Assembly: GCF_020731285.1 (NCBI RefSeq)
Contig: NZ_JAJFOW010000005.1
Span: 1 to 64,000 of the forward strand
DNA from: Cohnella baijiui
GTDB taxonomy: Bacteria > Bacillota > Bacilli > Paenibacillales > Paenibacillaceae
DNA: 64,000 nt
Direction: 5' to 3'
Shown piece by piece: positions 35,059 to 43,374 of the stretch. Every line of letters starts with the position of its first letter. Position 1 is the first letter of the stretch. A model generated the notes under the pieces. It was not told where the DNA came from, made no database searches, and saw only the letters and a program-made list of their open reading frames with translations. The position numbers and the translations under genes are program-made.

Positions 35059-35661
35059 ATGCAGCTGATCGAGCTTCTGCTTCGCAATTGGCCGATCCTG
35101 CTCGTGGTGCTCGGCTTTCTCGTCTCCGTGCTGCGCAAGTCGCCCCTGGAGAAGCCGCGCCGTCCCGGCACGCCCGCCAGGCCGGCGGGGCGCATGCCGG
35201 ACTTCGGGGGCGGCGGCTTCCCACGTCCGCAGCAGCGGGAAGCGGAGAAGCCTCGCCGGACCGTCCCGGACGGTCCAGGCCCGTTAACGGATGGACGTGC
35301 CCCGCAGCCTGAAACGCGGCCTTCGGCCAGCGGGTTTCCCGCGCCCCCGGTTTATCGGCTGCCCGACGAAGCGAGGGAGGACGCCGGTTTTCCGGCGCCG
35401 TCCGCTTCGCCGCCTGCGTCGGCTTCCAAAGCTCGGGAAACCGGCGAGGGTATCGGCGCAAGGGCGGCCGCGGAGACCTACCGTCGTCCGGGGCCGGGGC
35501 TCGCTTCGCGTTCGTTCACCCCGCAAGACGGGCTAACCGCGTCCGTCCCGGAACAGGGAGCGATCGGCGGTGCGCCGCTGACGCAGGACGATTTGGCCCG
35601 CGCCGTCATGTGGGCCGAAATTCTCGGCCCGCCCCGCTCGCGCAAGCCGCATCGGCGGTAG
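35059..35661 (+). CDS. Small anchored protein with long disordered tail, unknown function
   Basis: A 200-residue protein. Residues 1-24 (MQLIELLLRNWPILLVVLGF and LVSVLRK) form one membrane segment; the remaining 175 residues are Pro/Arg/Gly/Ala-rich and look disordered (for example KPRRPGTPARPAGRMP). A short helical ending, LTQDDLARAVMWAEILGPPR, may be the only folded motif and could be a docking peptide. I recognise no family. It lies 5 bp after floA and before a terminator, so it is the third gene of the nfeD-floA operon and may help or anchor the microdomain machinery (inference). GGGGAGC precedes the ATG. Confidence 0.75.
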   Translation: MQLIELLLRNWPILLVVLGFLVSVLRKSPLEKPRRPGTPARPAGRMPDFGGGGFPRPQQREAEKPRRTVPDGPGPLTDGRAPQPETRPSASGFPAPPVYRLPDEAREDAGFPAPSASPPASASKARETGEGIGARAAAETYRRPGPGLASRSFTPQDGLTASVPEQGAIGGAPLTQDDLARAVMWAEILGPPRSRKPHRR

Positions 35662-35676
35662 TCGATAGGAGTTTGG

Positions 35677-35716
35677 AAGGCCGTCCCGGCTGCTGCGCCG
35701 GGGCGGCCTTTTTATT
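35677..35716 (+). terminator. Terminator of the nfeD-floA operon
   Basis: AAGGCCGTCCCGGC (35677-35690) pairs with GCCGGGGCGGCCTT (35697-35710), followed by TTTTATTTTG. Confidence 0.95.
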
Positions 35717-35745
35717 TTGTTCCGGTTCGGCAGGGAGTGTGTCTG

Positions 35746-35949
35746 TGCGGCAAAAGAGCGTATGTAAACTACCTACATCGGCGGGAAGTATGCTCGTGCG
35801 GCGAATGTGCGTATGTAAACTACCTACATTGGCGGTTGGCGGGCTTATTCGGCGAAAGTGCGTATGTAGGCTGCCTACATCGGCGTAAAGTGTGCTTATG
35901 CGGCGAATGTGCGTATGTAAACTACCTACTATGGCGAAAAGCGGGACGG
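35746..35949. repeat. 51-bp tandem palindromic repeat array 2
   Basis: Four contiguous 51-bp units begin at 35746, 35797, 35848 and 35899. Each contains TGCGGCGAATGTGCG-like sequence followed by a palindromic core ATGTA...TACAT. In unit 3 the core is a perfect 17-bp palindrome, ATGTAGGC-t-GCCTACAT; in units 1 and 2 only the outer 5 bp pair, and unit 4 is broken. The plus frame is open (17 codons per unit, Cys/Tyr-rich), but codon changes between units look random and there is no ribosome binding site. The rest of the 420-bp gap holds only the upstream terminator and the short leader of the next gene. Confidence 0.95.
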
Positions 35950-36082
35950 GGCAAGGCAGCGCGCCACTCTCCCTTTATAGATTCAATCAATCAACCCGAT
36001 GATATCTATCTATTTCCATATCCGTGAGCGACGACGTAAAATGAAGGCCATAGCGATGCATCATCCTACGGAGGCGAGGATC

Positions 36083-36643
36083 ATGGGCAAACTTTATCCC
36101 CGGCTGGAGCCGGAGCACGAGCAGTTCATCCACCGTCAGCATCTGTTTTTCGTGGGTTCCGCGCCCGCGGACGGACATGTCAACCTGTCTCCCAAAGGAT
36201 ACGACGCCTTCCGCGTCCTCTCTCCGACCTCGGTCGCCTATCTCGATCTGACCGGCAGCGGCAACGAGACGAGCGCGCATCTGAAAGACAACGGGCGCAT
36301 CACGCTCATGTTCATCGCCTTCGAAGGCCCTCCGATGGTCCTGCGGCTGTACGGCACGGGCAGAACCGTGCTGCCGGACATGCCGGAATGGGAGACGCTG
36401 ATTCCCCATTTCGAGCCGTTGCCGGGTGCGAGGCAGATGATCGTCGCCGATCTTCATGCGGTCAAAACCTCCTGCGGATACAGCGTCCCCTTTTTCGAGT
36501 ACGCCGGGGAGCGGGATACGCTGAAACGGTGGGCGAATCAAAAAGGCGACGCCATCGGCGCCTATCATCTGGAAAAGAATGCCGTCAGCATGGACGGCAT
36601 CGTTACGCCGCTCGGCGCCTCGCTCGGCCACCGCGAGGAATAA
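36083..36643 (+). CDS. Pyridoxamine 5'-phosphate oxidase-like flavin-binding protein
   Basis: A 186-residue split-barrel protein. HLFFVGSAPADGHVNLSPKG, VAYLDLTGSGNETSAHL and NGRITLMFIAFEGPP are typical of the general-stress/PNPOx-like family that binds FMN or F420. The residues for a true PdxH are not evident, so vitamin B6 synthesis should not be inferred. I chose the ATG at 36083, with GGAGG 8 nt before it; a longer frame starting in the repeat-flanking DNA has no site. No clear promoter is visible. Confidence 0.85.
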   Translation: MGKLYPRLEPEHEQFIHRQHLFFVGSAPADGHVNLSPKGYDAFRVLSPTSVAYLDLTGSGNETSAHLKDNGRITLMFIAFEGPPMVLRLYGTGRTVLPDMPEWETLIPHFEPLPGARQMIVADLHAVKTSCGYSVPFFEYAGERDTLKRWANQKGDAIGAYHLEKNAVSMDGIVTPLGASLGHREE

Positions 36644-36657
36644 GGGAACAGCGGCCG

Positions 36658-36770
36658 TTCAGCCGCCTTACAGCCGCCTATGCAGCCGCTTACGCAACCG
36701 CCTACGCAGCCGCCTACGCAACCGCCTACGCAGCCGTTCCCGCAGCCACTCTCGCAGCCGCTCCGCGGCC
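36658..36770. repeat. 12-bp microsatellite
   Basis: About eight imperfect copies of CGCAGCCGCCTA / CGCAACCGCCTA follow directly after the PNPOx-like gene. In frame the copies would give a PTQP-type peptide, but no plausible gene starts here. It is the first part of a 423-bp gap that also holds a stem-loop and a sigma-E-type promoter. Confidence 0.85.
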
Positions 36771-36843
36771 GGCAGCGCAAGCCGCGCTCCCAGCCCTTGC
36801 GCCCGCTGCGCAGCGTGCTATCGGCTCGCAAGGCGGTTTTCCC

Positions 36844-36885
36844 GCCAGAGGCATGTACCGGCTATCCGGGACATGCCTCTTGGCG
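36844..36885. terminator. Stem-loop upstream of yqfC
   Basis: GCCAGAGGCATGT (36844-36856) pairs with ACATGCCTCT-TGGC (36871-36884) through 12-13 bp. No U-run follows. It may end transcripts from the PNPOx-like gene. Confidence 0.5.
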
Positions 36886-37011
36886 TTGCAAGGCGTTCTC
36901 GCCGGTCAGACGCCGGTTCCCGCGCCAACGGCCTCATCCCCGACGCCGGCACGCCGTCGACCAAGTCGCTTCCGCCCTGCGCCTTGCGACAGTCCCGGAC
37001 GGCGTTCCGCC

Positions 37012-37040
37012 TCATATTCACCCGCGGCTCCGCATATGTT
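37012..37040 (+). promoter_or_regulatory. Sigma-E-type (mother cell) promoter for yqfC-yqfD
   Basis: TCATATT (37012-37018), exactly 14 bp, then CATATGTT (37033-37040). This matches the early mother-cell pattern KMATATT-N14-CATACAMT, with the last positions of the -10 differing. It ends 26 bp before the yqfC start. The Bacillus yqfC-yqfD genes are known sigma-E members. Confidence 0.75.
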
Positions 37041-37066
37041 GTACGGTACAGGAGGGAGGTCGCGTC

Positions 37067-37348
37067 ATGCCACGTGTCGGCCGCAAGCTGCGCAAATGGA
37101 CAGCCCGCATCCTCGATCTGCCGCAGGATGTGGTGCTGGATCTGCCGCGGATCACGATGATCGCGGGGCTGCAGCTCACGGTGGAGAATCATCGCGGCGT
37201 CCTTCACTTCTCCCCGCAGTCGCTCCGCCTCGCGATGGAACGGGGCGAGCTCGAAGTGACCGGCAACGACCTGGTCATTCGGACGATCGGCGGCGAAGAG
37301 GTGTTCGTAGAGGGGCAAATCACGGGCGTACTGCTTCGCCCGAAATAA
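37067..37348 (+). CDS. yqfC: Sporulation protein YqfC
   Basis: A 93-residue protein matching YqfC: LRKWTARILDLPQDVVLDLP and RITMIAGLQLTVENHRGVL are the conserved parts. Molecular function is not established; it is made in the mother cell early in sporulation. GGAGGGAGG precedes the ATG; an upstream open extension through the microsatellite is not part of the gene. The sigma-E-type promoter and yqfD 120 bp downstream support the call. Confidence 0.93.
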   Translation: MPRVGRKLRKWTARILDLPQDVVLDLPRITMIAGLQLTVENHRGVLHFSPQSLRLAMERGELEVTGNDLVIRTIGGEEVFVEGQITGVLLRPK

Positions 37349-37468
37349 GACGGCCGGCTGCTCAGGCTGCGTTTGCTTGAGAACGGGGGTCTCGCGTCTG
37401 ATCGCGGGCGAGATCCGCGCGCCAGCGGGACAAGCCCGGTGTCGGGATAGAAAGGGTGGACATGGCGG

Positions 37469-38671
37469 ATGAAAGGATTATGGGTAAGCAACGTTCGCGG
37501 CTACGTGCAATTGAAACTCGTCCGCGGGGATGCCGAAGCGCTGCTCAACGGCGTGACGGCGGCCGGCATCCGGCCTTGGGATATCGCCTACGCGCGTGAC
37601 GGCGCATTGACGTTCCGGGTGACGGTCCCGGATTTTTTCCGTTTGCGTCCGCTTTTGAAGCGGACGGGCTGCCGCACCCGCATCCTCGAACGGCGGGGAT
37701 TTCCGTTCCAGATGGCCCGGCTCTCCCGGCGCAAGGTATTCGCCGGCGGCCTTCTCGCGTTCGTCGCCGCGCTGTTTCTTCTGTCGATGCTCGTTTGGGA
37801 CGTGCAGGTGAAGACGGAAGCCCCGATTGGGGAGGAGCAGGTTCTGCAGGCGGCCCGCCAGGAAGGGCTGCACCCCTTTCAATGGTCGTTCCTGCTGCGG
37901 GATCCGGCCACGATCGCGCACGGCATCGCGCGCCGGCTGCCCGAGGCGGCCTGGGTCGGCGTGGAGAAAAGCGGTACGCGGGTGACGATCACCGTCGTCA
38001 AATCGAACAAGCCCGAGGTCAAGAAGCCGCAAAGCCCGAGCAACCTCGTCGCCTCGACGGACGCCGTCGTCACGCGGATCGTCGCCGAGAGCGGGCGGCC
38101 GAAGGTGCAGCGCAACGAGCGCGTCCGCAAAGGCGAAGTGCTCATCTCGGGCGTCATCGGCGAGGATGGCCGGACGAAAAACGTCGTTTCCAAAGGCGAG
38201 GTCAAAGGCCTCGTCTGGCACGAATACAAGATCGTTTCCCCGCTCGCCCGCAAAGTGGAGACCTACACCGGCGAGTCGAACGAACGCGGGTACTTCGTCA
38301 TCGGCAACCGGGCGCTGCAGACGTCCGGCTACAAGGCCCAGACGTTCGCCGCTTCGGAATTCCGCTCCGAGCGACGGCAGCTGCATTGGGGCAGCTGGAC
38401 GCTGCCGTTCGGCTTTTTGAAGGAAAAGGAGCGCGAGGTGTCCACGATCGAAGAGACGCTGACGCCGGAGCAAGCCAAGGAAGCGGGCTTGGCCCAGGCG
38501 AGGACCGAAGTGTTGGCGGCCGCGGGACGCGGCGCAGTCATCAAGGCCGAAAAACTTTTGCATGAACATACGGAGAATGGTAAAGTGATGATAAATATTC
38601 TTTTCGAGGTCGAACAATCGATCGCCGTCGAACGTCCAATTATACAGATGTCCAACATTCAGGGGGAATGA
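37469..38671 (+). CDS. yqfD: Sporulation protein YqfD
   Basis: A 400-residue membrane protein of sporulation. A cytoplasmic part (residues 1-88, with GYVQLKLVRGDAEALLNGV) leads to one transmembrane segment (about 92-112, VFAGGLLAFVAALFLLSML). A long outer domain follows, with GTRVTITVV, RVRKGEVLISGVIGEDGRTK and EEVSTIEETLTPEQA-like sequence, as in YqfD. The same fold occurs in SpoIIIA-linked proteins. GGGTGG upstream is a weak ribosome binding site. It is followed 6 bp later by phoH. Confidence 0.92.
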   Translation: MKGLWVSNVRGYVQLKLVRGDAEALLNGVTAAGIRPWDIAYARDGALTFRVTVPDFFRLRPLLKRTGCRTRILERRGFPFQMARLSRRKVFAGGLLAFVAALFLLSMLVWDVQVKTEAPIGEEQVLQAARQEGLHPFQWSFLLRDPATIAHGIARRLPEAAWVGVEKSGTRVTITVVKSNKPEVKKPQSPSNLVASTDAVVTRIVAESGRPKVQRNERVRKGEVLISGVIGEDGRTKNVVSKGEVKGLVWHEYKIVSPLARKVETYTGESNERGYFVIGNRALQTSGYKAQTFAASEFRSERRQLHWGSWTLPFGFLKEKEREVSTIEETLTPEQAKEAGLAQARTEVLAAAGRGAVIKAEKLLHEHTENGKVMINILFEVEQSIAVERPIIQMSNIQGE

Positions 38672-38677
38672 GGCTTT

Positions 38678-39649
38678 TTGTCGGAAACCAAGCAAATGAT
38701 CGCGATTCCTCTCCGCAATGCGGCTGAAGGATTATCCCTGTTCGGACCGCAGGACAAGTTCCTCCGGATGATCCAACAAGAGACCGATGCCGTCATTCAC
38801 TCCCGCGACGCCGAGATCGTCGTGGAAGGCCCGGCGGACCAGGTCCGCTCGCTGGCGCAATTGTTCGATACGCTCTTGCAGTTGATCCGCAGCGGCCTCC
38901 AGCCGGGCGAGCGCGACGTGCGCTACGCCTGGGAGCTGGCGCGCGAGCTGAAGGCGGATCAGCTGCTTGCGCTTTTTCAAGGCGAGATTACGACGACGTT
39001 CCGCGGCAAGCCGATCGTCCCCAAGACGCTCGGCCAGCGCCACTACGTCACAACGATCCGCAAGAAGGACATCGTCTTCGGCATCGGCCCGGCCGGCACC
39101 GGCAAGACGTACCTCGCGGTCGTGTCCGCCGTGGCCTCCCTGAAGGAAGGGCGGGTCAAGCGCATCCTGCTCACGCGCCCCGCGGTCGAAGCGGGCGAGA
39201 GCCTCGGCTTTTTGCCCGGCGACCTGCAGGAGAAGGTGGATCCGTATTTGCGGCCGCTGTATGACGCGCTGAACGACGTGCTCGGGCCGGACGGCGTAGC
39301 CAAGGCGCTTGAGCGCGGGCTCATCGAGATCGCGCCGCTCGCGTACATGCGCGGACGGACGCTGGACGACTCGTTCGTCATCCTTGACGAAGCCCAGAAC
39401 ACGACGGGCGAGCAGATGAAGATGTTCCTGACGCGGCTCGGGGTCGGGTCGCACATGGTCATTACGGGCGACGTGACCCAGATCGACCTGCCGAAGGGCA
39501 AGAAGTCGGGGCTCAACGAAGCCCAGCGCATCCTGAAGGACATTCCGGAGATCGGCATGGTGTATTTTTCCGAGCAGGATGTCGTACGGCATGCCCTGGT
39601 CCAAAAGATCATTTTAGCGTACAACCACGACGACGAAACGAACCCGTAA
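38678..39649 (+). CDS. phoH: PhoH-like ATPase
   Basis: A 323-residue cytoplasmic P-loop protein. The N-terminal part (residues 1-110) is KH-like. Walker A is IGPAGTGKTYLAV, followed by LLTRPAVEAGESLGFLPGDL, Walker B FVILDEAQN and VITGDVTQIDLP. Its role in Bacillales is unclear; RNA-linked functions are suspected because it always sits next to ybeY. It begins with TTG behind GGGGGAATGAGG. It is close to yqfD upstream and 16 bp from pgpH. Confidence 0.95.
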   Translation: MSETKQMIAIPLRNAAEGLSLFGPQDKFLRMIQQETDAVIHSRDAEIVVEGPADQVRSLAQLFDTLLQLIRSGLQPGERDVRYAWELARELKADQLLALFQGEITTTFRGKPIVPKTLGQRHYVTTIRKKDIVFGIGPAGTGKTYLAVVSAVASLKEGRVKRILLTRPAVEAGESLGFLPGDLQEKVDPYLRPLYDALNDVLGPDGVAKALERGLIEIAPLAYMRGRTLDDSFVILDEAQNTTGEQMKMFLTRLGVGSHMVITGDVTQIDLPKGKKSGLNEAQRILKDIPEIGMVYFSEQDVVRHALVQKIILAYNHDDETNP

Positions 39650-39665
39650 AGGAGAGGAACGCCGG

Positions 39666-41927
39666 ATGGATCGGAAACGAAGCGGCCCGGCGGGCACACC
39701 GTCATCCTTTGCTTTGGCAGGATGGAAGCACAGCACGGCGGTCCGGTGGCTGCTGCTGCTCGTCTTCGTCCTGCTCTTTTATTTCAGTCTCTCGCCCCGG
39801 CTCGTCCCGAATACGTACGACATCACGTTGGGAGCCAAAAGCGAGCACGACATCAAGGCGCCGCACCAGGAAGTGGACGAGAAGGCGACGCTCCAAGCTC
39901 AGGAGTCGGCGGCCGAGAAGGTCGGATCGATTTATACGTATCTCGCGCTCCACAACGAAAACCTGATCGACAGCATTCTGATCCGGATCGACCAGCTCAA
40001 CCAGGACGACCAGATCACGCAGGACCAGAAAGTCGACATTTACCGGCGCGAGCTGCCGGGACGCATCACCGAGTTCGTCGACCGGTTCGCCCAGTTCAAC
40101 GCGAATTCGGGCAACTACTCGGCCAGCGTGCTGGAGGAGATGCGCAAGGTCGTGGCCGACCAGCTCTACGATTTGCCGGAGGAGACGTACTACAAGCTTC
40201 CGAAGCTCACCTCGCAGCAGATCGCCGAGATGCGCTCCGTTTCGGTCGACATCGTCCGGCGGCTCGTCAGCGACCCGCTGTCGAACGCCGATACCGCCCG
40301 CGCCAAAGTGGCCGAGCTGGTCAACGGCAGCTCGCTGTCGCTGAAGACGCAGCGGGAGACGGTCCAGGAGCTTGCCCGGTTCGTGCTGACGCCGAACAAG
40401 TTCTACGACAAAGAAGCGACCGACAACGCCAAGGTGCAGGCCAAGCAAAACACCCCGCAGGTGGTCATCAAGCAGGGAGACGTCATCGTCAAGGCGGGGC
40501 AGGTCATCACCGAGGAAATGTACGAACGGCTCGACAGCATGGGCCTGCTTCAGGAAAAGCGGACCTACTGGCCGCAGCTCGGCGTGCTGATGCTGTCCGT
40601 CCTGTTCGTCCTCGCGTTTTACGGATACGGCGAGCTGACGTCCTCTTCGTCCGCTTCGCTCAACCGGTCCAACGTCCACTGGCTCATGCTGCTGCTGATC
40701 TTCGCGCTCAGCATTCTGATCATGCATCTGGTGACGCTCGCCCATAGCGAGGATTGGCCGTTCATCGGCTACCTCGCACCCGTGGCGCTGGGCAGCATGC
40801 TCGTGACGCTGCTGCTGGACATGCATCTGGGACTCGTAAGCGCCATCCTCTTCACCGTTCTGGCAAGCATTATCCTGAACGTGGAGCAGGAGTCGATCTT
40901 CGACTTCCACTACGGATTCGTGGCCGCCGTCGTGTCGTTCACTTCGGTGCTGGCGATTCACCGGGCGAGCCAACGATCGTCGATCCTGAAGGCCGGCATC
41001 ATGGTCAGCCTGTTCGGCTCCGTCGCGGTCACGGCGCTCATGCTGGTCGGTCCCGACCCGGACCGGCTCAAGCTCGTCCAGTCGATCGGCTTCATGTTCG
41101 CGAGCGGGCTCTTGACCGCCGTGCTCGTCATCGGCCTCATGCCGTTTTTCGAAGTCACGTTCGGCATCTTGTCCATGCTGAAGCTCGTCGAGCTGTCGAA
41201 CCCGAATCATCCGCTGCTTCGCAAGCTGCTCACGGAGACGCCGGGCACGTATCATCACAGTTTGATGGTGGGCAACCTGTCGGAAGCGGCGGCGGAATCG
41301 GTCGGCGCGAACGGCCTGCTGTGCCGGGTCGGCTCGTTCTATCACGATGTCGGCAAGACGAAGCGGCCGCTCTATTTCATCGAGAATCAAAACGGCGGCG
41401 ACAACCCGCACGACAAGCTCGATCCGAAGGTGAGCGCCTCGATCATCATCGCGCACGCGCGGGACGGCGCGGACATGCTGAAGGCGCACAAGCTGCCCAA
41501 GCAAATCCGCGACATCGCGGAGCAGCATCACGGGACGTCGTTCCTGAAGTATTTCTACTTCAAGGCGGTCAAACAGGCCGAGGCCGAAGACCGCCCGAAC
41601 GAATGGACCGAGGAGGACTTCCGCTATCCGGGTCCGAAGGCGCAATCCAAGGAGGCGGCCATCGTCGGCATCGCCGACAGCGTGGAGGCCGCGGTACGCT
41701 CCTTGAACCACCCGACGGTGGAGCAGGTGGAGTCGATCATCGCCAAGATTATCAAGGACCGGCTGGACGACCAGCAGCTGAGCGAGTGCGACCTCACGCT
41801 AAGAGAGCTCGACAAGATCGCGGAGACGCTCAAGGTAACGGTCATCGGCATGTTCCATTCGCGCATCGAGTACCCGGATGCCAAATCTCTTAAAAATCGC
41901 AGCGAGCCAAAGGAGCAGCAGGCATGA
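39666..41927 (+). CDS. pgpH: 7TM-HD cyclic-di-AMP phosphodiesterase PgpH (YqfF)
   Basis: A 753-residue membrane enzyme. Residue 24-45 is the first membrane segment. The extracellular 7TMR-HDED domain follows (about 50-285, with SEHDIKAPHQEVDEKAT), then seven membrane segments (about 300-480). The cytoplasmic HD domain shows TPGTYHHSLMVGNLSE, GSFYHDVGKTKRPLYF and ASIIIAHARDGADM. Listeria PgpH of this architecture hydrolyses c-di-AMP. GGAGAGG precedes the ATG. The final TGA overlaps the ybeY ATG. Confidence 0.96.
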   Translation: MDRKRSGPAGTPSSFALAGWKHSTAVRWLLLLVFVLLFYFSLSPRLVPNTYDITLGAKSEHDIKAPHQEVDEKATLQAQESAAEKVGSIYTYLALHNENLIDSILIRIDQLNQDDQITQDQKVDIYRRELPGRITEFVDRFAQFNANSGNYSASVLEEMRKVVADQLYDLPEETYYKLPKLTSQQIAEMRSVSVDIVRRLVSDPLSNADTARAKVAELVNGSSLSLKTQRETVQELARFVLTPNKFYDKEATDNAKVQAKQNTPQVVIKQGDVIVKAGQVITEEMYERLDSMGLLQEKRTYWPQLGVLMLSVLFVLAFYGYGELTSSSSASLNRSNVHWLMLLLIFALSILIMHLVTLAHSEDWPFIGYLAPVALGSMLVTLLLDMHLGLVSAILFTVLASIILNVEQESIFDFHYGFVAAVVSFTSVLAIHRASQRSSILKAGIMVSLFGSVAVTALMLVGPDPDRLKLVQSIGFMFASGLLTAVLVIGLMPFFEVTFGILSMLKLVELSNPNHPLLRKLLTETPGTYHHSLMVGNLSEAAAESVGANGLLCRVGSFYHDVGKTKRPLYFIENQNGGDNPHDKLDPKVSASIIIAHARDGADMLKAHKLPKQIRDIAEQHHGTSFLKYFYFKAVKQAEAEDRPNEWTEEDFRYPGPKAQSKEAAIVGIADSVEAAVRSLNHPTVEQVESIIAKIIKDRLDDQQLSECDLTLRELDKIAETLKVTVIGMFHSRIEYPDAKSLKNRSEPKEQQA

Positions 41928-42502
41928 GTTTGAAGCTGGAATGGATCGACGAACGGGAAAACGGCGGGGGACCGGAGGAGGCGGATTGGCCGGCGCTGCT
42001 CGAGAAGCTGCTGTCGCTTGCCGGCGAGTCGGAAGGCGTGACCGAAGGACTCGTCTCGCTTACGCTGACCGACAACGAAGGCATCCGCGAGCTGAACCGG
42101 CAGTTCCGAGGACTGGACAAGCCGACGGACGTACTGTCCTTCCCGCTTCGCGATGCGGGGGAAGCGCCGGCGATCGTCTACGACGGCGAGTACGAGACGG
42201 AAGCCGTCGAGATCGAAGGCGACTGGGACGAAGAGGACGAAGAGGACGAAGAAGCCGACGCGCTCGTCGGACCGGCGGATCAGGCGCCTTTCGAGGAGCC
42301 GCTGGGCGACATCGTCATTTCGGTTCCGCGGATGCGGGAGCAGGCGGAGGAATACGAGCATAGCCGGGAGCGCGAGCTTGGCTTCCTGTTCGTACACGGC
42401 TTCCTGCACCTGCTCGGCTACGATCATGAGGATGAGGCGTCCGAGAAAGAAATGTTTGCGAAGCAGGAGTCGGTGCTGGCGAAGGCAGGCCTTTTGCGGT
42501 GA
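41924..42502 (+). CDS. ybeY: Endoribonuclease YbeY with acidic insertion
   Basis: A 192-residue rRNA-maturation and quality-control nuclease. The zinc motif HGFLHLLGYDH gives ligands H158, H162 and H168. LTDNEGIRELNRQFRGLDKP and TDVLSFPL are conserved. Normal YbeY is about 155-165 residues. The extra length is an insertion at about residues 82-124, very rich in Asp/Glu (DWDEEDEEDEEAD), between TDVLSFPL and LGDIVISVPR. It does not disturb any core motif. The start overlaps the pgpH stop and the stop overlaps the dgkA start. Confidence 0.95.
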   Translation: MSLKLEWIDERENGGGPEEADWPALLEKLLSLAGESEGVTEGLVSLTLTDNEGIRELNRQFRGLDKPTDVLSFPLRDAGEAPAIVYDGEYETEAVEIEGDWDEEDEEDEEADALVGPADQAPFEEPLGDIVISVPRMREQAEEYEHSRERELGFLFVHGFLHLLGYDHEDEASEKEMFAKQESVLAKAGLLR

Positions 42503-42870
42503 GCCGCCGGCAGTCCGAGCTCTCGTCGTTCCGCAACGCAGTGAGCGGCATCGTTTACGCGCTGCGGTCGGAGCCGCACATGCGCTTTCATCTTGCGGCG
42601 ACCGCCGTCGTGCTTGCGCTGGCTGGCGTCTTGAGCCTGCCGGCGGGAGCTTGGCTCTGGCTGCTGGCGGCGTCCGGCATCGTCTGGATCGCCGAGCTGG
42701 TCAATACGGCGGTCGAGCGGGCCGTCGATCTCGCCTCGCCCGAGCGCAGCGAGCTGGCCAAAGCCGCCAAAGACGTCGCGGCGGGCGCCGTGCTCGTGGC
42801 GGCTGTTTTGGCTGCGATCGTCGGCGTGCTGGTGCTCGGACCCGCGTTGTGGGACCGTTGGATCGCGTAA
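42499..42870 (+). CDS. dgkA: Diacylglycerol/undecaprenol kinase (DgkA family)
   Basis: A 123-residue integral membrane kinase with three hydrophobic segments. FRNAVSGIVYALRSEPHMRFHL is the N-terminal amphipathic part. IAELVNTAVERAVDL with the catalytic glutamate, and KAAKDVAAGAVL, are family signatures. In Gram-positives the preferred substrate is usually undecaprenol. It uses a GTG start that overlaps the ybeY TGA. Confidence 0.93.
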   Translation: MSRRQSELSSFRNAVSGIVYALRSEPHMRFHLAATAVVLALAGVLSLPAGAWLWLLAASGIVWIAELVNTAVERAVDLASPERSELAKAAKDVAAGAVLVAAVLAAIVGVLVLGPALWDRWIA

Positions 42871-42927
42871 AGGATAGAACTGGGTGTCCGACTGCGGGCA
42901 CGTATCGAAGATACAGGAGGAAGATTC

Positions 42928-43374
42928 ATGATCGCAACAGGTTGGACGCCGGAAAAGCTGCTCGAAGCGGCAGCGGAAGCGCGCCGGAGGGCCTATGTGC
43001 CGTATTCCCAATTCCAGGTCGGAGCGGCGCTGCTCGATGCGGACGGCCGGGTGCATTTCGGATGCAACGTCGAGAACGCCGCGTACGGGCCATCGAACTG
43101 CGCCGAGCGCACCGCGCTGTTCCGGGCGATTGCCGACGGCTGCCCGCCCCGCACGTTCCAGGCCATGGCTGTCATCGGCGATACGCCGGACCCGATCACG
43201 CCTTGCGGCGTCTGCCGCCAGGTGATTTCCGAGCTGTGCGGACCGGACATGCCGATCGTGCTGGGCAACGTGGCCGGCGCTTACCGGATGACGACGGCGG
43301 CGGAGCTATTGCCCGGCGCCTTCGGACCGTCGGATCTGGATTACGGAAAGGAAACGCAGTCCCATGAGCGCTGA
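42928..43374 (+). CDS. cdd: Cytidine deaminase
   Basis: A 148-residue zinc enzyme that converts cytidine and deoxycytidine to uridines. Zinc ligands C58, C93 and C96 and the catalytic E60 are visible in [10 protein letters not shown] and [22 protein letters not shown] is the substrate loop. AGGAGGAAG precedes the ATG. It is slightly longer than usual because its last codons overlap the era start by 11 nt. Confidence 0.97.
   Translation: MIATGWTPEKLLEAAAEARRRAYVPYSQFQVGAALLDADGRVHFGCNVENAAYGPSNCAERTALFRAIADGCPPRTFQAMAVIGDTPDPITPCGVCRQVISELCGPDMPIVLGNVAGAYRMTTAAELLPGAFGPSDLDYGKETQSHER

Noticed and set aside
35737-36027. Cys/Tyr-rich repeat protein gene over array 2
   Set aside because: No ribosome binding site, and the frame is open only because the period is 51; downstream it runs into the leader of the next gene.
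36083-36643. PdxH, the vitamin B6 biosynthesis oxidase
   Set aside because: The protein has the split-barrel fold features, but motifs specific to PdxH are not seen; annotated only as PNPOx-like.
36680-37066. N-terminal extension of YqfC through the microsatellite
   Set aside because: A ribosome binding site and a sigma-E-type promoter sit directly before the ATG at 37067, and the extension is PTQP-type low-complexity sequence.
37380-37468. Possible extra small gene between yqfC and yqfD
   Set aside because: No start with a ribosome binding site and no stop-free frame of useful length; treated as operon spacer.
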